A stretch of 64,000 bases of DNA from Fagopyrum homotropicum (GCA_033239125.1 BSWB01000001.1:25943501-26007500); one strand, 5' to 3'. Positions 18,213 to 30,560 are shown, numbered from the stretch's first letter. Numbers and translations are program-made. Notes: generated from the sequence alone by a model not told the origin.

Positions 18213-20100
18213 TAATTTAACTTGACCCACAATGTATGCACACGTTTGATATGAAACCTTTGTCTCCTTGTAATCATATTGTAGCAAGTGATATATTTTA
18301 TTACCATAAGCAATGGCATTGTGACACCGTTGATCTGTCAATATCTTTATAATGGAGGACTAGTTAAACAATCAGTTTTCAGTGTGCAAGAATGGTTTTT
18401 TTATTATTCATTAGATGGATGGGCAGGTAAGTAGGAGACATGCTAATTATACCTGCAATACAGCCAGGTAGGTAGAACCAGTTGAATTATCAGTTGTGGT
18501 TTTATTTATACTTCGATTAGTTGCATATATTTGCTCTTGGTTGTTAATCTTCTACGAGTTGCTTTCTTATGTGCTCATGTTGCTCTCTCAATTGCCTCCT
18601 GCTTCTTCTCGCACTTGCGATACACCAGCCAGTCTTTTGTATCCATGTTTAACGGTAGTATTGTTTAGGTACTGTAGGATGTAAGCAAGAAAAATCAAGC
18701 TGTTTTTGAAACCCCAGAAAGTGTAAGAAAGTTGTAAGGAAGTTGTATACATAATGCACGAATGCGTACAGAATATCTTGCAAACTCACGTTCATCCATG
18801 TCTGATCCCGCTTTTGTTTTTACTAAACTACTTAACAGGCACCCTAGTGGTTCATTTACTTCGATGATATTACTCAACTGTTAATTGATATATTAATCTG
18901 AATAACGTAATATCATTGTTCTCAAACTCAGGAACTCATGCCTTTTCACCCTTCTCCGAACCATTATGTTGATTCTCTTAAAATAGAATCACTATCATCA
19001 TTCTCCGTGCACTTGATATCTTATATGGACTTCTTGTTGCCTAATTTGCCTTCTTTCTCTTGCTCATGCATTTTGCAGCTTCACTAGCAAATAAGCTAAT
19101 AATAGTATCATCAAGTCTTCAACCACGTACTCCTCCTTGGTTTACAGAAGAGCACTTTCAAAATCTTGAACATGCTCCTCCTTGGTTTACAGAAGAGCAT
19201 CCCTGGCAGTACCACTATTGTCGAGGAACCTGAGAAAATCCAACCCGTGCTGACTTGCTCATCGGAATGAGGAACAATGTGGCGTTGCCCTCTTTAAATC
19301 TTGGTTTCTTTCATATTTTTTCCTTGTGTGATTATGAAAGCTTCTTTCAGAGAGCTATATACTATACTAATCATCTCCTCAGCTTTTATCTGCCTTGTTT
19401 CCTGCTCACCATCTCTTGTTTTCTTTCCAGCAAATAAGCTAATAGTATCATCAAGTCTTTAACCACATACATGTACTCGAGTAGGTTTGAATTGATGTCC
19501 CATCTACTGCAACATGATCACGTCAAAACAACTTTCGTCCTTCTATGATATGTTCTTTTTAGTTTCTTCATCCGATCAGACATGGATGAACGTGCAAATT
19601 AATCCTCGTTTGATGAGCATATCATGTAAATATTGTAGCATTATTTATGGTGTTAATGAGCTGGCTAGTTGGCCAGGACAAATCTTTATTATGGTGTTTA
19701 TCGCGTCGCGTTTGAATTATTGTTTCACTCATTTGAAAGAGCATCTCTTATTTTGCATGTGTTTTAAATTGATTATGAATTTCCCACAGACAAATGGAAT
19801 CTGATGATCTGGAAATATTTTTCTTATTAGCAGGAATAACCTTGTCTCATCAAGCTGGAGAATTTGTTTTGAAGGTATTCTAAAAGGTAAACATGAAAAC
19901 TGAAAAGTTCATCATCTGATCTGCATATGGATCATTCAAAATTCAGTAATGTTTGTCCTTTGTTTTGATTTTGAACCAAGTAAAAACAAATTTAAACTGC
20001 AATTAAGGTAAACTTTTGGAACTAAAGTTTGGCATAAAAAAAAAAGAGTTTAAAGTTGCATGCTAATGAACAAAGATATATAGAGTGAAGAATGATAATT
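18213..20100. other. Intergenic tail between genes A and B
   Basis: No gene seen. It holds a short direct repeat CTCCTCCTTGGTTTACAGAA (near 19129 and 19171), and tail-type sequence shared with other units (TTTCCTGCTCACCATCTCTTG near 19390, GATGAACGTGCAAATTAATC near 19587). Short open frames are not conserved between units. Confidence 0.5.
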
Positions 20101-20185
20101 CTTGTATAATATTTCTATAGATGTGTGATCACAAGTATTGTTTTCTGTACAACTGACAAAATTTCTTGTTCTTCTACATATATAT

Positions 20186-20980
20186 CTAGCAATTGAGGCT
20201 GTTGAGGATGGTAGTTCTTGTCTTGATTAAATGCCTAAACAAGATATTTGCTCCTTCCTCAACATTCTTTATGGAGATCTCCATGTTCTCTAAACTGCTC
20301 CTCGTTTGCTCCGGATTCTCGGGTTCCAAGTCAACAAGAAAGAATTCGGTTTCTTGTTGGCTGGCAACGTGTTTGGACTTCAACATCTTAGAGATGATTG
20401 ATTCCCAGCTACTTGCAGCCTTGGCACCGGCTATGGAAACAAGGACGGATTCGAGAACACTAAGAGTTTCCACTTGGCACTCTCTCAGCTTGCTAACAAC
20501 TTCTGTAATCTCATTGCTCTCGGTAGTGTTCTTGTTCTCCATCCTCTTCAAGTCTTTCAATGCCTTTGTGACAGTTTTGATAGCATTCTTTTTTGATCTC
20601 ATGAATTGTGCTACCTCCATTGCAATTTCGTCTTTAGAGCACCTTCTCCTGAGAATGGATTGAAGATCTTGTGCTCTTTTCTTCATTTGTACCAATACAT
20701 CACTGATGGTGCTGCAGACATCTAAGAATTTGATAGATCCCTCCAATGCATCTTCAACCCATTTGTCCTGTCCTTGGTTAGAAATGGCCTTTTGAGAAGA
20801 AGGTAATTGGAGGAGTTCGTCAATGCTATCATAGAGATCACTAAGAAGGGCGAGTTTGGATGAAGAAGAGGAAGCAAACTCAGAAGATCTGATCCTGTTG
20901 AGTTGCTCATCAAATAGGGAAACAACGGGAGTTGATCGGCTTGGGAAACTGTTTGAGCGAGTGTGGTAAGAAGCGGCCAT
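20186..20980 (-). CDS. DUF241/BPS1-type protein, gene B (B/D/G type)
   Basis: A single-exon, 264-codon gene. It has the family N-terminus MAASYHTRSNSFPSRS, LYDSIDELLQLPSSQKA, WVEDALEGSIKFLDVCSTIS (from about 74), LQSILRRRCSKDE, ALKDLKRMENKNTTESNE, KLRECQVETLSVLESVLVSI and AASSWESIISKMLKSK, and ends FRHLIKTRTTILNSLNC. It belongs with D and G by the NKNTTESNEI insert and the EFFLVDLE segment. Distinctive changes are KKRAQDL for KERAQEL and QFMRSKKNA for QYLRSRKKA. It is intact, with no membrane segment. Function in the family is unknown. Confidence 0.92.
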   Translation of the reverse strand: MAASYHTRSNSFPSRSTPVVSLFDEQLNRIRSSEFASSSSSKLALLSDLYDSIDELLQLPSSQKAISNQGQDKWVEDALEGSIKFLDVCSTISDVLVQMKKRAQDLQSILRRRCSKDEIAMEVAQFMRSKKNAIKTVTKALKDLKRMENKNTTESNEITEVVSKLRECQVETLSVLESVLVSIAGAKAASSWESIISKMLKSKHVASQQETEFFLVDLEPENPEQTRSSLENMEISIKNVEEGANILFRHLIKTRTTILNSLNC

Positions 20981-21210
20981 TTTCTTAGCTTCGTTTTTGC
21001 TTAGGCTAAGGAAGTCTTATTTCTGGAGATGCTAAATGCTAACTTGCTTTCCTTGGGTAGGCTTCGTGCAGTTTATATATTGCAATGTTAGGGAGACCCA
21101 GGGAATCTCAATTATCATCATAATGCTGATGTCTAGATATGGATCTTATAACTCATCGCAGCTAAGCGTATGCATGGTCCCCTATCACCCTCTTAGGCCA
21201 GCTCATGAGA
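20981..21210 (-). promoter_or_regulatory. Promoter module of gene B
   Basis: TTATATATTGC near 21073-21083; AACTTGCTTTCCTTGGGTAG leader motif near 21042-21061; box GGTCCCCTATCACCCTCTTA then GGCCAGCTCATGAG at about 21176-21209. Confidence 0.65.
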
Positions 21211-22480
21211 TTATATTTACATCTTCATGATCCGTTATACGTGCACACGCTTCTGCTGAAAACTTTGTTCCCTATTGTGGTACATGAAGAGGACAAAACT
21301 GGCCTTTCGGTTTTGTTTTTGGTATTTTCTCTCTTTGAAATCATCCACGAGCATGTGACATTTTTTAGTTTTTGCGCATTGGCTGAACAAATGCTAGTTA
21401 ATTACCATAAATAATGATAATCAAGAGTGTACACTCGTGTGCAGCTCATATTTTGGATCTTGACACAATTTCTTCACAGATCCCCCGCTGGAGCTACTAA
21501 ACGACGTAGACAAACTCACGAGTAAGGTACTTATAATATAACTACACCGTTCTATTGTCCAAGCAAATCAGCATGATCCGAGTAAGGTGCTAACCGCTGG
21601 TTGCAATAACTCCTTGTCATCTATGGATTCGACACAAGGAATATCGTCAGCAATTTTTAGGCAGCTTAATAAATCATCACAGTTGGGATGGCATCTTGTC
21701 ATCATCTTCAATCAGTAGAGGGGACCATTGGGTTTTAAATAGTGAGTTATGCACACGAGTATGAAGTTGTGGATCGACAAGAGAGATTGATGAAGGTATG
21801 AAACCAGGCTCATGAAGTATGGATAATCTGTTGAATGCCAAACATAATTTTGCCAGCCAAATTTTTATCCTTCGAGTATAGATAATTAGTATTCATTTTC
21901 TTGATCCAAGTTTCTTGCATATACAGTTAGATGGTTGTTTTAAAAAAGCAGGCATAGACAAAATCTAACTCGAGAATTTGAGGAAGATGGTAAAGTTAGA
22001 TCCTCAAACTGATCCATAATTTGAATGTGTGGCTAAAAGTAATTAAGTTGCATGGTTTCATAATTTAAGACAGACACCTGCTTGGAGAAGGGAGAATTCT
22101 TCTTTTCTATGAATACATTATTATCCTCTAAAAGAGCAATTTGTAATTCTTACTTGTGCATGTGTCTTGAATTGATCAATGATTCCTGTAGACAATTGGA
22201 ATCTAGCCGGCTGGCACTGTTTTAAATTGTCCACGTGTTTCTGGAGACAATTGGAATCTGATGTGCTGGAATAAAGAGGTATTTTATTGCGGTGCCATCT
22301 TCTCATCTTTAATTATTGGACAAGTTTTCTTTTTGAATCTACATTAGAAAGGCAAACTTGAAACTAAAAAACTCACTTCAATTTCTCATGGAAATGGTTG
22401 TTTCTGTATTAACCAAAATTCGATGGTGAATCTGAAAATAATTTAATATATTTTTATTTGATGTTTTGAAAATCTCAGAA
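21211..22480. other. Intergenic, upstream flank of gene B
   Basis: No gene seen. A segment from about 21405 to 22350 (TCCGAGTAAGGTGCTAA, GATTCGACACAAGGAATATC, ACAATTGGAATCTGATGTGC) is repeated in diverged form at about 22690-23440 and 29570-30270. It is thus the standard distal upstream flank of the unit. Confidence 0.55.
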
Positions 22481-22640
22481 GAATAACTTGTAAGAGAACA
22501 GGAAAACACATGAAAATTGACAAAGACATCTATGTACTCAACTAACTTTGGTTTTGTATTGATATTCTATAGATCTCTGATTACAAGTAATGTTTTGTGT
22601 ACAAATCTGCAAAACTCTTTTTCTTTGTAAATTTATTGAT

Positions 22641-22690
22641 CTAGTAATTGAGGATATTGAGGATGGTAGTTCTTGTCTTAATCAAATGCC
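22641..22690 (-). pseudogene. 50-bp ghost of a DUF241 gene (C-terminus only)
   Basis: The minus strand encodes HLIKTRTTILNILNY and a stop, the family's exact C-terminal end. The 3' flank before it (22540-22640: GATCTCTGATTACAAGTAAT, GTGTACAAATCTGCAAAAC) is also that of an array gene. Directly after codon His the sequence jumps to ATAAATAATGATAATCA, which in gene B lies about 430 bp upstream of the ATG (near 21409). The entire body of the gene and its proximal promoter were deleted. Confidence 0.85.
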
Positions 22691-23700
22691 ATAAATAATG
22701 ATAATCACGACTACTCGTGTGCAGCTCATAATCAAGAGGCTTGCATCATGTTCCGAGTAAGGTGCTAAACACGGGTTGCAATAACTCCTTGTCACCTATA
22801 GATTCAACACAAGGAATATCATCTCTGCGGCTTAATAAATTAGCACGGGTGGCATTGGCATCTTGTCTTCATCTTCAATCAATAGAGGGGACCACTGGCC
22901 TTTGATTAGTGAGTTGTGCACACGACTGGCATCCAAAATCTATCTCTGTCTGTGACCAAGTTATGGGTCGGCGAGAGAGATCGATAACACCTTAGGAATG
23001 AAGGTAAGAAACCAGGCTAATGAAGTAAGGATCATCCGTTGAATGTGAAACATGATTCTGCTATCCAAGTTTTAATCATTCAAGTAGATAATCGATATTC
23101 ATTTTCATGATCCAAGCTTCTTGCATATGCAGGTTAGTAGTTTTGTAAGACACCAGGCATGGACACAACGTCTCTCGCGAATTTAAGGAAGATGGTAAAA
23201 TTAGTGCTCTGATAAATAACTTGAATATGTTGTTTAAAGAAATTGAGTTGCATAGTTTCATAAAGATATATTTGAAGACAGACACATGCTTGGACATGTC
23301 TATTAATATGTTACTATCAGTTAAAAGAGCATCTTAACTAACTAAGGTTGCCAACCATTTGCTTATAATTGACCACACGTTTTCTGGAGACAATTGGAAT
23401 CAGATGTGCTGTAATGATTTATTGAAAAAGAAAAATGGCGGTGTTCCTTCTCATCTTCATTGACTGGTAAATATTTTCAATCTACATTAGTCTGATAATC
23501 TGATTAAGAAAAACCGTTCGAGTTGTCTTTGAAATGCTTCTTATCATTTCAATAGATGTAGATGGTGAATCTGAAACTATTTACTCATTTTGGTTAGGTT
23601 TAGGGTTTCAGAGATCTCAATACTATTTCCTTTAGAGAGAAGAAATAGTACGGAAAATAGATTGAAACTAACAAAGACCTGAATGTACTCGAGTAACTTT
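22691..23700. other. Distal upstream flank left behind by the deleted gene
   Basis: Second copy of the unit's upstream flank, alignable by eye to 21405-22350 and 29570-30400. It carries no gene. Confidence 0.55.
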
Positions 23701-23785
23701 GGCTGCTGTATATTTCTTATATATGCATCTCTGATTACAAGTATTGTTATGTGTACGAATCTACAAAACTTCTTTTCTTATAAAT

Positions 23786-24577
23786 CTAGCAGTTGAGGAT
23801 GTTGAGAATGGTAGTTCTTGTCTTGATCAAATGTCTAAACAAGTTCTCTACACCTTGCTCAACATCCTTGAGAGAGATCTCCATATCCTCCAATCCACTC
23901 CTCACTATCTCCGGATGCAAGGTAGCATCTGAGGCTTCAAATCCAACAAGAAAGACTAGGGTTTCTTGGTGGCTTTTGGATTTCAATACTTTGGAGACAA
24001 TTGATTCCCAGTTGCTTCTAGCCTTGGCACCGACTATGGAAACAAGGACGGACTCTAGCACGTCGAGAGTCACCATTTGGCACTCTCTCAACCTGTTAAT
24101 TACATCGGTATTCTCATTGTAGTTTATCTCAGACTTCTTCAAGTCTTTCAATGTCTTTGAGACAACCTTGATGACCTTCTTCTTTGATCTCAAGTACTGA
24201 GCCACCTCACTGGCAATCTCACCTTTAGAACACCTCCTCCTTAGAATGGATTGAAGTTGTTGTGCTCGCTCTTTCATCTGCACCATAACATCAGTGATTG
24301 TGCTGCACACATCTAGGAACTTGACAGAGCCTTCCAAAGCATCTTCAGCCCATTTCCCTTGGCGGGAAACGACCTTTTGAGAGGAATGCAATTGGAGGAG
24401 TTCATCAATACACTCGTAGAGACCGCTAAGGTGGGCCAGCTTGGAAGTGATCGTGAAAGATGTTGAACAAGTGGATTCAGAAGATCTGATCCTGTCGAGT
24501 TGCTCGTCAAATTGGGAAACGAAGGAGGTTGTTCCGCTTGGAAGACTGTTTGAGCGGGTGTGGTAAGAAGCGGCCAT
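23786..24577 (-). CDS. DUF241/BPS1-type protein, gene C (C/E/F type)
   Basis: A single-exon, 263-codon gene: MAASYHTRSNSLPSGTTSFV, LYECIDELLQLHSSQK, WAEDALEGSVKFLDVCSTIT, VQMKERAQQLQSILRRRCSK, YLRSKKKVIKVVSKTLKDLK, NRLRECQMVTLDVLESVLVS, then ASDATLHPEIV and the ending FRHLIKTRTTILNILNC. It is nearly identical to E and F. The shared marks of this type are SLPSGTTSF, the shorter KSEINYNENTDVI linker and FEASDATLHPEIV. It is intact. The function of the family is not established. Confidence 0.92.
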   Translation of the reverse strand: MAASYHTRSNSLPSGTTSFVSQFDEQLDRIRSSESTCSTSFTITSKLAHLSGLYECIDELLQLHSSQKVVSRQGKWAEDALEGSVKFLDVCSTITDVMVQMKERAQQLQSILRRRCSKGEIASEVAQYLRSKKKVIKVVSKTLKDLKKSEINYNENTDVINRLRECQMVTLDVLESVLVSIVGAKARSNWESIVSKVLKSKSHQETLVFLVGFEASDATLHPEIVRSGLEDMEISLKDVEQGVENLFRHLIKTRTTILNILNC

Positions 24578-24775
24578 TTTTGAGCTTCTTGATTCTTAAG
24601 GCTAAGAAAGTCTTAGAACTCAGGTTTTGGATACCATATTGGCTTGCCTTGTGTTGCTTATATATTGCTGGGCGAAGGAGACGTATGGAATATCGATGCC
24701 AGCTTAAGATGATTTCAAGATCTGAATATTATTCATTTGCTCCCTACTACCCTCTTTCCCCAGCTCATAAGGTAG
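24578..24775 (-). promoter_or_regulatory. Promoter module of gene C
   Basis: TTATATATTGCTGGG near 24658-24671, about 85 bp upstream of the ATG; AAGATGATTTCAAGATCTGA near 24707-24726; box CCCTACTACCCTCTTTCCCC then AGCTCATAAGG at about 24742-24772. Confidence 0.65.
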
Positions 24776-27700
24776 TATTATTATGAACTTGATATATGCA
24801 CACACGGTGATATGAAACATTGTCTCCTACTGGTGTGCCCTAAGAGGACAATGCGAACCTTTTTCCATTTTTCTATTCTTGTAATTTAATTGTGAGCATG
24901 TGGAATTATTATCTAGCTAGTTCTTTCTAGTTGGGAATTATTATGTACCCTATTTTCCATTATTCTATTCTTGTAATTTAATCTTTAGGCTAAATGCACC
25001 ATGTGGAGTTCTGATTTGAGGTTATTTCATTGCCACCTATAATAGCAGTATTGACACCACATTTTTTGGATCTTGACACCGTTGCTGTACCTGTTAATGT
25101 AAATAGAGATATTGCTATAGATGTTTGTAAATGTACTTCTGTTTCTGCGCATTGGATCCGAGCCTATCACATAAGCAGGCTGAGTGGATATTCTTATCTT
25201 GACAGGAACTAAGGATATTTATTTAGCTAGCTAATCGGCTGAGATGAGAGGCTACAAACTAATCAACTTACTGTCTGTATTTAGAAGCTGTCTAGATATG
25301 AGAAAGTTTAGAGTAATCATGTTCTTGGAGCTCAACACACATGAAGACATGCTATTGAATATATCATCCCACGAGTACGTATCTTATGGAGGCAAAGAGT
25401 TGGATTAAGTTGCAGAAATGAAGGAGGAGATACAGTAAGATCCGGTTGCAAGTTGAAGCCTCCAAAAGCTAAAGAGTAAACCTGTATAACGTCTCAAGGT
25501 TTTGCTCATATATAAACTGCAGAAGATGGTAACTTCATCTTTTTGTATGTTGATCACAATATCCCACAGACTGAGGCGACAGAACTCCTTCTCAACATAT
25601 GACTGACAAGTTGTTCAAAAGCCTTGCTCTAGGGCTTCATTGATTTCTTGACTTGTCTCTTTTTGTATATTGGCGCAACAGCTGAGACATTCGTGGAGAT
25701 ATTTGTAAAACCCGGCTGGGAAGCTGGCGGTGAGTTCCGGCATTTTTGAGTTCCTTGGATCAGGCAGATGAACTTTGTCTTTCAAAGCTTCTTTTTTGAG
25801 TTCCTGCAAGTTTAATATTACGTAATATAAATATCAATCAAAATCTTGTGACCATATTAGCAATGTCTTTGCCTTGTCTCCTGCTCAACATCCTTTTCCA
25901 GCTAGTAAGCTAATTATCCATCAAGGCAGTTGAAAGTGTATAACCATTGGTGTTAGATGATAAAATTTCAATAATATATCATAATTCATTTATAGTCTTG
26001 CATGCATGTGCTTTAATTTTCAATATATGTTTCAGCCTAGCAATGACGTGTTCCATCACCTCATTACGGCTTTGTTTATGGTTTGCACGAGTGCGTTACA
26101 AATTCTGTCTCCTACCCATCATCTATAATTCTTTATGATCAAGGTAGAACTAATCATTCCAGCCTAGCATGTAGATGTTATTAAGAAGGCCTGCTTAATT
26201 TATGTACTATTTGATCAGCAATGTCTGATATGTTTTTAATGCATGGTTGGAGGGGCTACGAGAAGTGCAGATTGAAATTATGGCATTGTCTAGAATATGT
26301 AGGGAGGGTGAGGAGATGGGTTTCATGATCCACCCATCACACATGTGTGCTCATGTATTGCAAAGGATTGATAAAATGAGAATATGGGAATGTGCGTCTG
26401 GTAGCAAGGTGTGTTGGAGACACTTGGATAATTGAGATTCCTCTTGCCTCAATTTTTATTTTCTGTATATAATGGACAGTTCATATCTATAGACCAGAAG
26501 AGCAAGCTGAAAAATAAAGTCATTGTGAGCATGTTGAGAGGGTTCAAACGGTTTGTATTAATTACATCGTTGAATCCTTTCAGGCCTATTAAGAGGTGGC
26601 AATGCAGGGCCAAAGGTTTGTTGAAAGTGAATGTTTGCATTCATCTTCGATCTTGAAGATGCTGATTGATACTGCTTTTCATGTTGCGTTTGGCCTAAAG
26701 ATTCGCGGAGTATGCACACACAAGAAGTCTTCAGAATGGCGACTGCACTAGGAAGAGAGATCTTACTGCCAGCATTTCAGTTCTGAAGTTCTGAAATTAT
26801 GTAGAAGAATAACTTCGAGGCTTATTATGGACGTTGGTTAGCTGTTGATGAGTGATAAGTACAAACAGTGTGGCATTTCAGTTCATTATGTAGAAAAATA
26901 ACTTGGGAGGCTTATTATGGACGTTGGTTAGCTAGCTCTGAAATTTGCAGGTGAGATTGGTAGTTTGGTTGATATGGTTGCCCAGTCACCTCCTTGTACT
27001 GAGAATGGAAAGCGTTGAAGTATTCTGCTTGAGGGTAAAGTAAAGTCTATTGAACCCAAGTTTTGAGAATAGAAACCTTTATTTTTCCTACTGCGCAGGT
27101 TGTAAATACGAAAGCTTGTTTAATTCACCTGGATATTGCTCCGGATTCATGCCAACAAAATTTGAAGATGGAAAAAGGTGGTTCTTAAAGAACTACATAT
27201 TCTGTATTTCAGATCAAAGAAGTGTATCTATGGAGTTTTTGATGATGAATTGTCAGAATGCTAAAAATAAACTTCATTCATGTGGAACTGCTACTATCTG
27301 CTGTCAAAATATTGAGCATGCTGACTTGATGTGGTTCCTTTCTGCATCTTTTGCATCACAAAAATGGCTATAAAGGAAAATAGCTCAAGGAAACAATGTA
27401 AATGGAAGGGTGGGAGGTTTTGCCCTAGTTTGATTCGCTAGCCGGTGAGTTTCGTTGGCATGATTGTGTGTACAAGTCAATATCTGAAGGAGAATGCTGG
27501 AATTATGGACAACAAATTGAATCGTGCTTGATGTACTTTTCAACAGAAGGTTCTTCAACCACAAAAAATAACCATGGTCATCTGATCTGAGGCCTCGGTG
27601 AAAACATCACATGCGAGTCACAACAAGCTCAGTAAGTGTCCCTTCTACTCTGGATTGGCCTTCTCATCGGCTTCATCTTGCTTGATTTATAATGTCACAT

Positions 27701-28180
27701 AATCCTTCAACAAAAATGAAACAAACAAATTAACAAAAATGAAACAAACAAGAAGGAACACACATGAATTTATATGGTTCGCCAAGTTATGTTGGTCACA
27801 GTCACCGAAAAAGAACAAACTATATTATTGGTAAGGGATTTTCATAATATAAAATGAAACATTACGGCTAGGGCACAATAAGAGTGATCATATAGCACCC
27901 CAAAAACACACTGGTACGGAAGTACCTAACTTGATGCTACAAGTTTTGTGTTTCAATGGGTATTGAAGTTGTATAAGGTTCTTTCAGGCCCAAAATAATT
28001 GATAAGATGCCTAAGCCTCGTCATAAGTCTAACTAATGATCAATTTAGGACTGTCCTTAGTCACTTCAAGAACAGAAATTCTCTTAGATTGTTGTTACAA
28101 GTGGCATATTGATTAAAAAAAAGCCTACCTAAGTTAGATTTATATGTAACTCAATGCGTTTTAAAATGATAGAGTTAAAA
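24776..28180. other. Long tail of the first two-gene block, joining the next block
   Basis: From 24776 to about 26950 the sequence repeats in the tail after gene E (to about 33480) and, inverted, at 49.3-50.6 kb. It contains one small conserved frame (25615-25809). An internal repeat near 26810-26840 and 26890-26930 shares AATAACTT...GGAGGCTTATTATGG-type sequence. From about 27410 on, the DNA is the flank that precedes gene D and recurs at 42.2-43.0 kb and, inverted, at 54.5-55.35 kb. An open frame at 27050-27373 has no recognisable domain and is not conserved. Confidence 0.55.
25615..25809 (-). other. Small conserved frame, possible exon remnant (first copy)
   Basis: A 64-codon frame with MPELTASFPAGFYKYLHECL and a C-terminal INEALEQGF. 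A good splice-acceptor-like TATTAAACTTGCAG sits at its start on the minus strand. Related sequence occurs in the other two block tails: near 32345-32560, where an indel splits the frame, and at 49752-49862, where a clean 36-codon frame remains. The same nucleotides have therefore been carried with the array, but the reading frame decays differently in each copy. I do not recognise a protein family. Confidence 0.35.
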
Positions 28181-28308
28181 GTTGCATGCTAATGAACAAA
28201 GACATAGAGTGAAGAATGATAATTCTTGTATAATATGTGTATAGATGTGTGATCACAAGTATTGTTTTCTGTACAATTGACAAAACTTCTTGTTCTTCTT
28301 CTACATAT

Positions 28309-29100
28309 CTAGCAATTAAAGGTGTTGAGAATGGTAGTTCTTGTCTTGATTAAATGCCTAAACAAGATATTTGCTCCTTCCTCAACATCCTTTATGGAGA
28401 TCTCCATCTTCTCCAAACTGCTCCTCATTTGCTCCGGAATATCGGCTTCCAAGTCAACAAGAAAGAACTCGGTTTCTTGTTGCTTGGTAAGGTGTTTGGA
28501 TTTCAACATCTTAGAGATGACTGATTCCCAGCTGCTTCTAGCCTTGGCACCGGCTATGGAAACAAGGACGAATTCAAGCACACTGAGAGTTGCCATTTGG
28601 CACTCTCTCAGCCTGCTTACAACTTCTGCAATCTCATTGCTCTCGGTAGTGTTCTTGTTCTCCATCTTCTTCAAGTCTTTCAATGCCTTTGTGACAGTTT
28701 TGATGGCCTTCTTCCTTGATCTCAAGTACTGTGCCACCTCGTTGGCGGTCTCGTCTTGAGAGCACCTTCTCCTGAGAATGGATTGAAGTTCTTGTGCTCT
28801 TTCCTTCATCTGCACCAGTACATCACTGATGCTGCTGCAAACATCTAATAATTTGATAGATCCCTCCAATGCATCTTCGACCCATTTCTTCTGTCCTTGG
28901 TTAGAAATGGCCTTTTGAGAAGAAGGCAATTGGATGAGTTCATCAATGCAATCGTAGAGATCGCTAAGAAGGGTGAGTTTGGATGAAGAAGAAGCACATT
29001 CAGAAGATCTGAGCCTGTTGAGTTGCTCATCAAATTGGGAAACAATGGGAGATGATCGGCTTGGGAAACTGTTTGAGCGAGTGTGGTAAGAAGCGGCCAT
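28309..29100 (-). CDS. DUF241/BPS1-type protein, gene D (B/D/G type)
   Basis: A single-exon, 263-codon gene. Conserved parts by residue: 1-15 MAASYHTRSNSFPSR; 47-64 SDLYDCIDELIQLPSSQK; Trp73 followed by VEDALEGSIKLLDV; 97-113 VQMKERAQELQSILRRR; 125-140 YLRSRKKAIKTVTKAL; 162-180 SRLRECQMATLSVLEFVLV; 189-202 SSWESVISKMLKSK; 226-245 RSSLEKMEISIKDVEEGANI; and the ending RHLIKTRTTILNTFNC. It looks cytosolic and all-helical. It is closest to gene G. Minor oddities are IKLLDV for IKFLDV and SQDE for SKDE after RRRC. Intact. Confidence 0.92.
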   Translation of the reverse strand: MAASYHTRSNSFPSRSSPIVSQFDEQLNRLRSSECASSSSKLTLLSDLYDCIDELIQLPSSQKAISNQGQKKWVEDALEGSIKLLDVCSSISDVLVQMKERAQELQSILRRRCSQDETANEVAQYLRSRKKAIKTVTKALKDLKKMENKNTTESNEIAEVVSRLRECQMATLSVLEFVLVSIAGAKARSSWESVISKMLKSKHLTKQQETEFFLVDLEADIPEQMRSSLEKMEISIKDVEEGANILFRHLIKTRTTILNTFNC

Positions 29101-29312
29101 TTTCTTAGCTTCTCTAGTGCTTAAAACGGAAGATGTTAGATGCTAACTTGCTTTCCTTGGGTAGGCTTGGTGCAATTTATATATTGCAATTTTAGGGAGA
29201 CCAAGGGATCTCAATTATCATCATAATGCTGATGTTCAGATCTGGATCTTATAACTCATCACAGCTAAGCGTATGCATTGTCCCCTATCACCCTCTTAGG
29301 CCAGCTCATGAG
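29101..29312 (-). promoter_or_regulatory. Promoter module of gene D
   Basis: TTATATATTGC at about 29178-29188; AACTTGCTTTCCTTGGGTAG leader motif near 29145-29164; box TTGTCCCCTATCACCCTCTT then AGGCCAGCTCATGAG at about 29279-29312. Almost identical to gene B's. Confidence 0.65.
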
Positions 29313-30560
29313 ATTATATTTACATCTTCGTGATCCATTATACGTGCCCACGCTTGTTCTGAAAACTTTGTTCCCTACTGTCGTACATGTAGAGGACAAA
29401 ACTAGCGTTTCGGTTTTGTTTATGGCATTTTCTCTCCATGAAATCAGCCACGGGCATGTGACATTTCTCGTGTGCACTCGTGTGCAGCTAATATATTGGA
29501 TCTTGACACAATTTCTCCACAGATGCCCCGCTGATGCTACGAAACGACCTAGACAAACTAACGAGTAAGGTACTTAAAGTATTATTATTCCTTTCCATTG
29601 CCCAAGTAAATCAGCATGATCCGGGTAAGGTGCTAAACACGGTTTGCAATAACTCCTTGTCACCTATGGATTCGACACAAGGAATATAATCTCTGCAGCT
29701 TAATAAATCAGCACGGGTGGCATTGGAATCTTGTCTTCACATTCAATCAATAGAGGGGTCCACTGCACTTTGATTAGTGAGTTGTGCACACGAGTGGAAT
29801 CAAAGATCTATCTGTCTGTCTGTGATCAAGTTATGGACCTGCGAGAGAGATTGATGACACTTTATTGACAAACGCAAGAAACAAGGTAATGAAGTATGGA
29901 TCTTCTGTTGACTGTAAAACATAATTCTTCTATCAAAGTTTTAATCATTCAAGTAGATAATTGATATTCATTTACATGATCCCAGCTTCTTGCATATGCA
30001 GTTTAATATTTGTTGTAAGAAACCAGGCATGGACACAATATCTCTCGAGAATTTGATGAAGATGGTAAAATTAGAGCTCAAATTGCTAAATAATCTGGAT
30101 ATGTGGTTAGAAAAAAATTGAGTTGCATGGTTTCATAAGTATATATTTGAAGACAGCCACATGCTTGGACATGTCTATGAATATATTACTATCATTTAAA
30201 AGAGCATCTTAACTAACTATTTGCTTATAATTGACCACACGTTTTCTGGAGACAATTGGAATCAGATGTGCTGTAATGCAGATTTATTGAAAAATAAAAA
30301 TGGTGGTGCTCCTTCTCATCTTCATTGACTGGTAAATATTTTCTTTTGAATCTACATTAATCTGGTGATCTGATTAAGAAAAATTGCTTGAGTTGTCTTT
30401 GAAATGCTTCTTATCAATTAAATGTAGATGGTGAATCTGAAACTATGTACTCATTTTAGGGTTAGGGTTTCATAGATCTCAATACTATTTACTTTAGAGA
30501 GAAGAAATAGTAGGGAAAATAGATTGAAACTGACAAAGACCTGAATGTACTCGAGTCTTT
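29313..30560. other. Intergenic between genes D and E
   Basis: Distal upstream flank of gene D, then 3' flank of gene E. It aligns by eye to both 21211-22640 and 22690-23785, but is a single copy here. The first block's B-C interval is therefore longer by one deleted gene. No gene seen. Confidence 0.55.
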
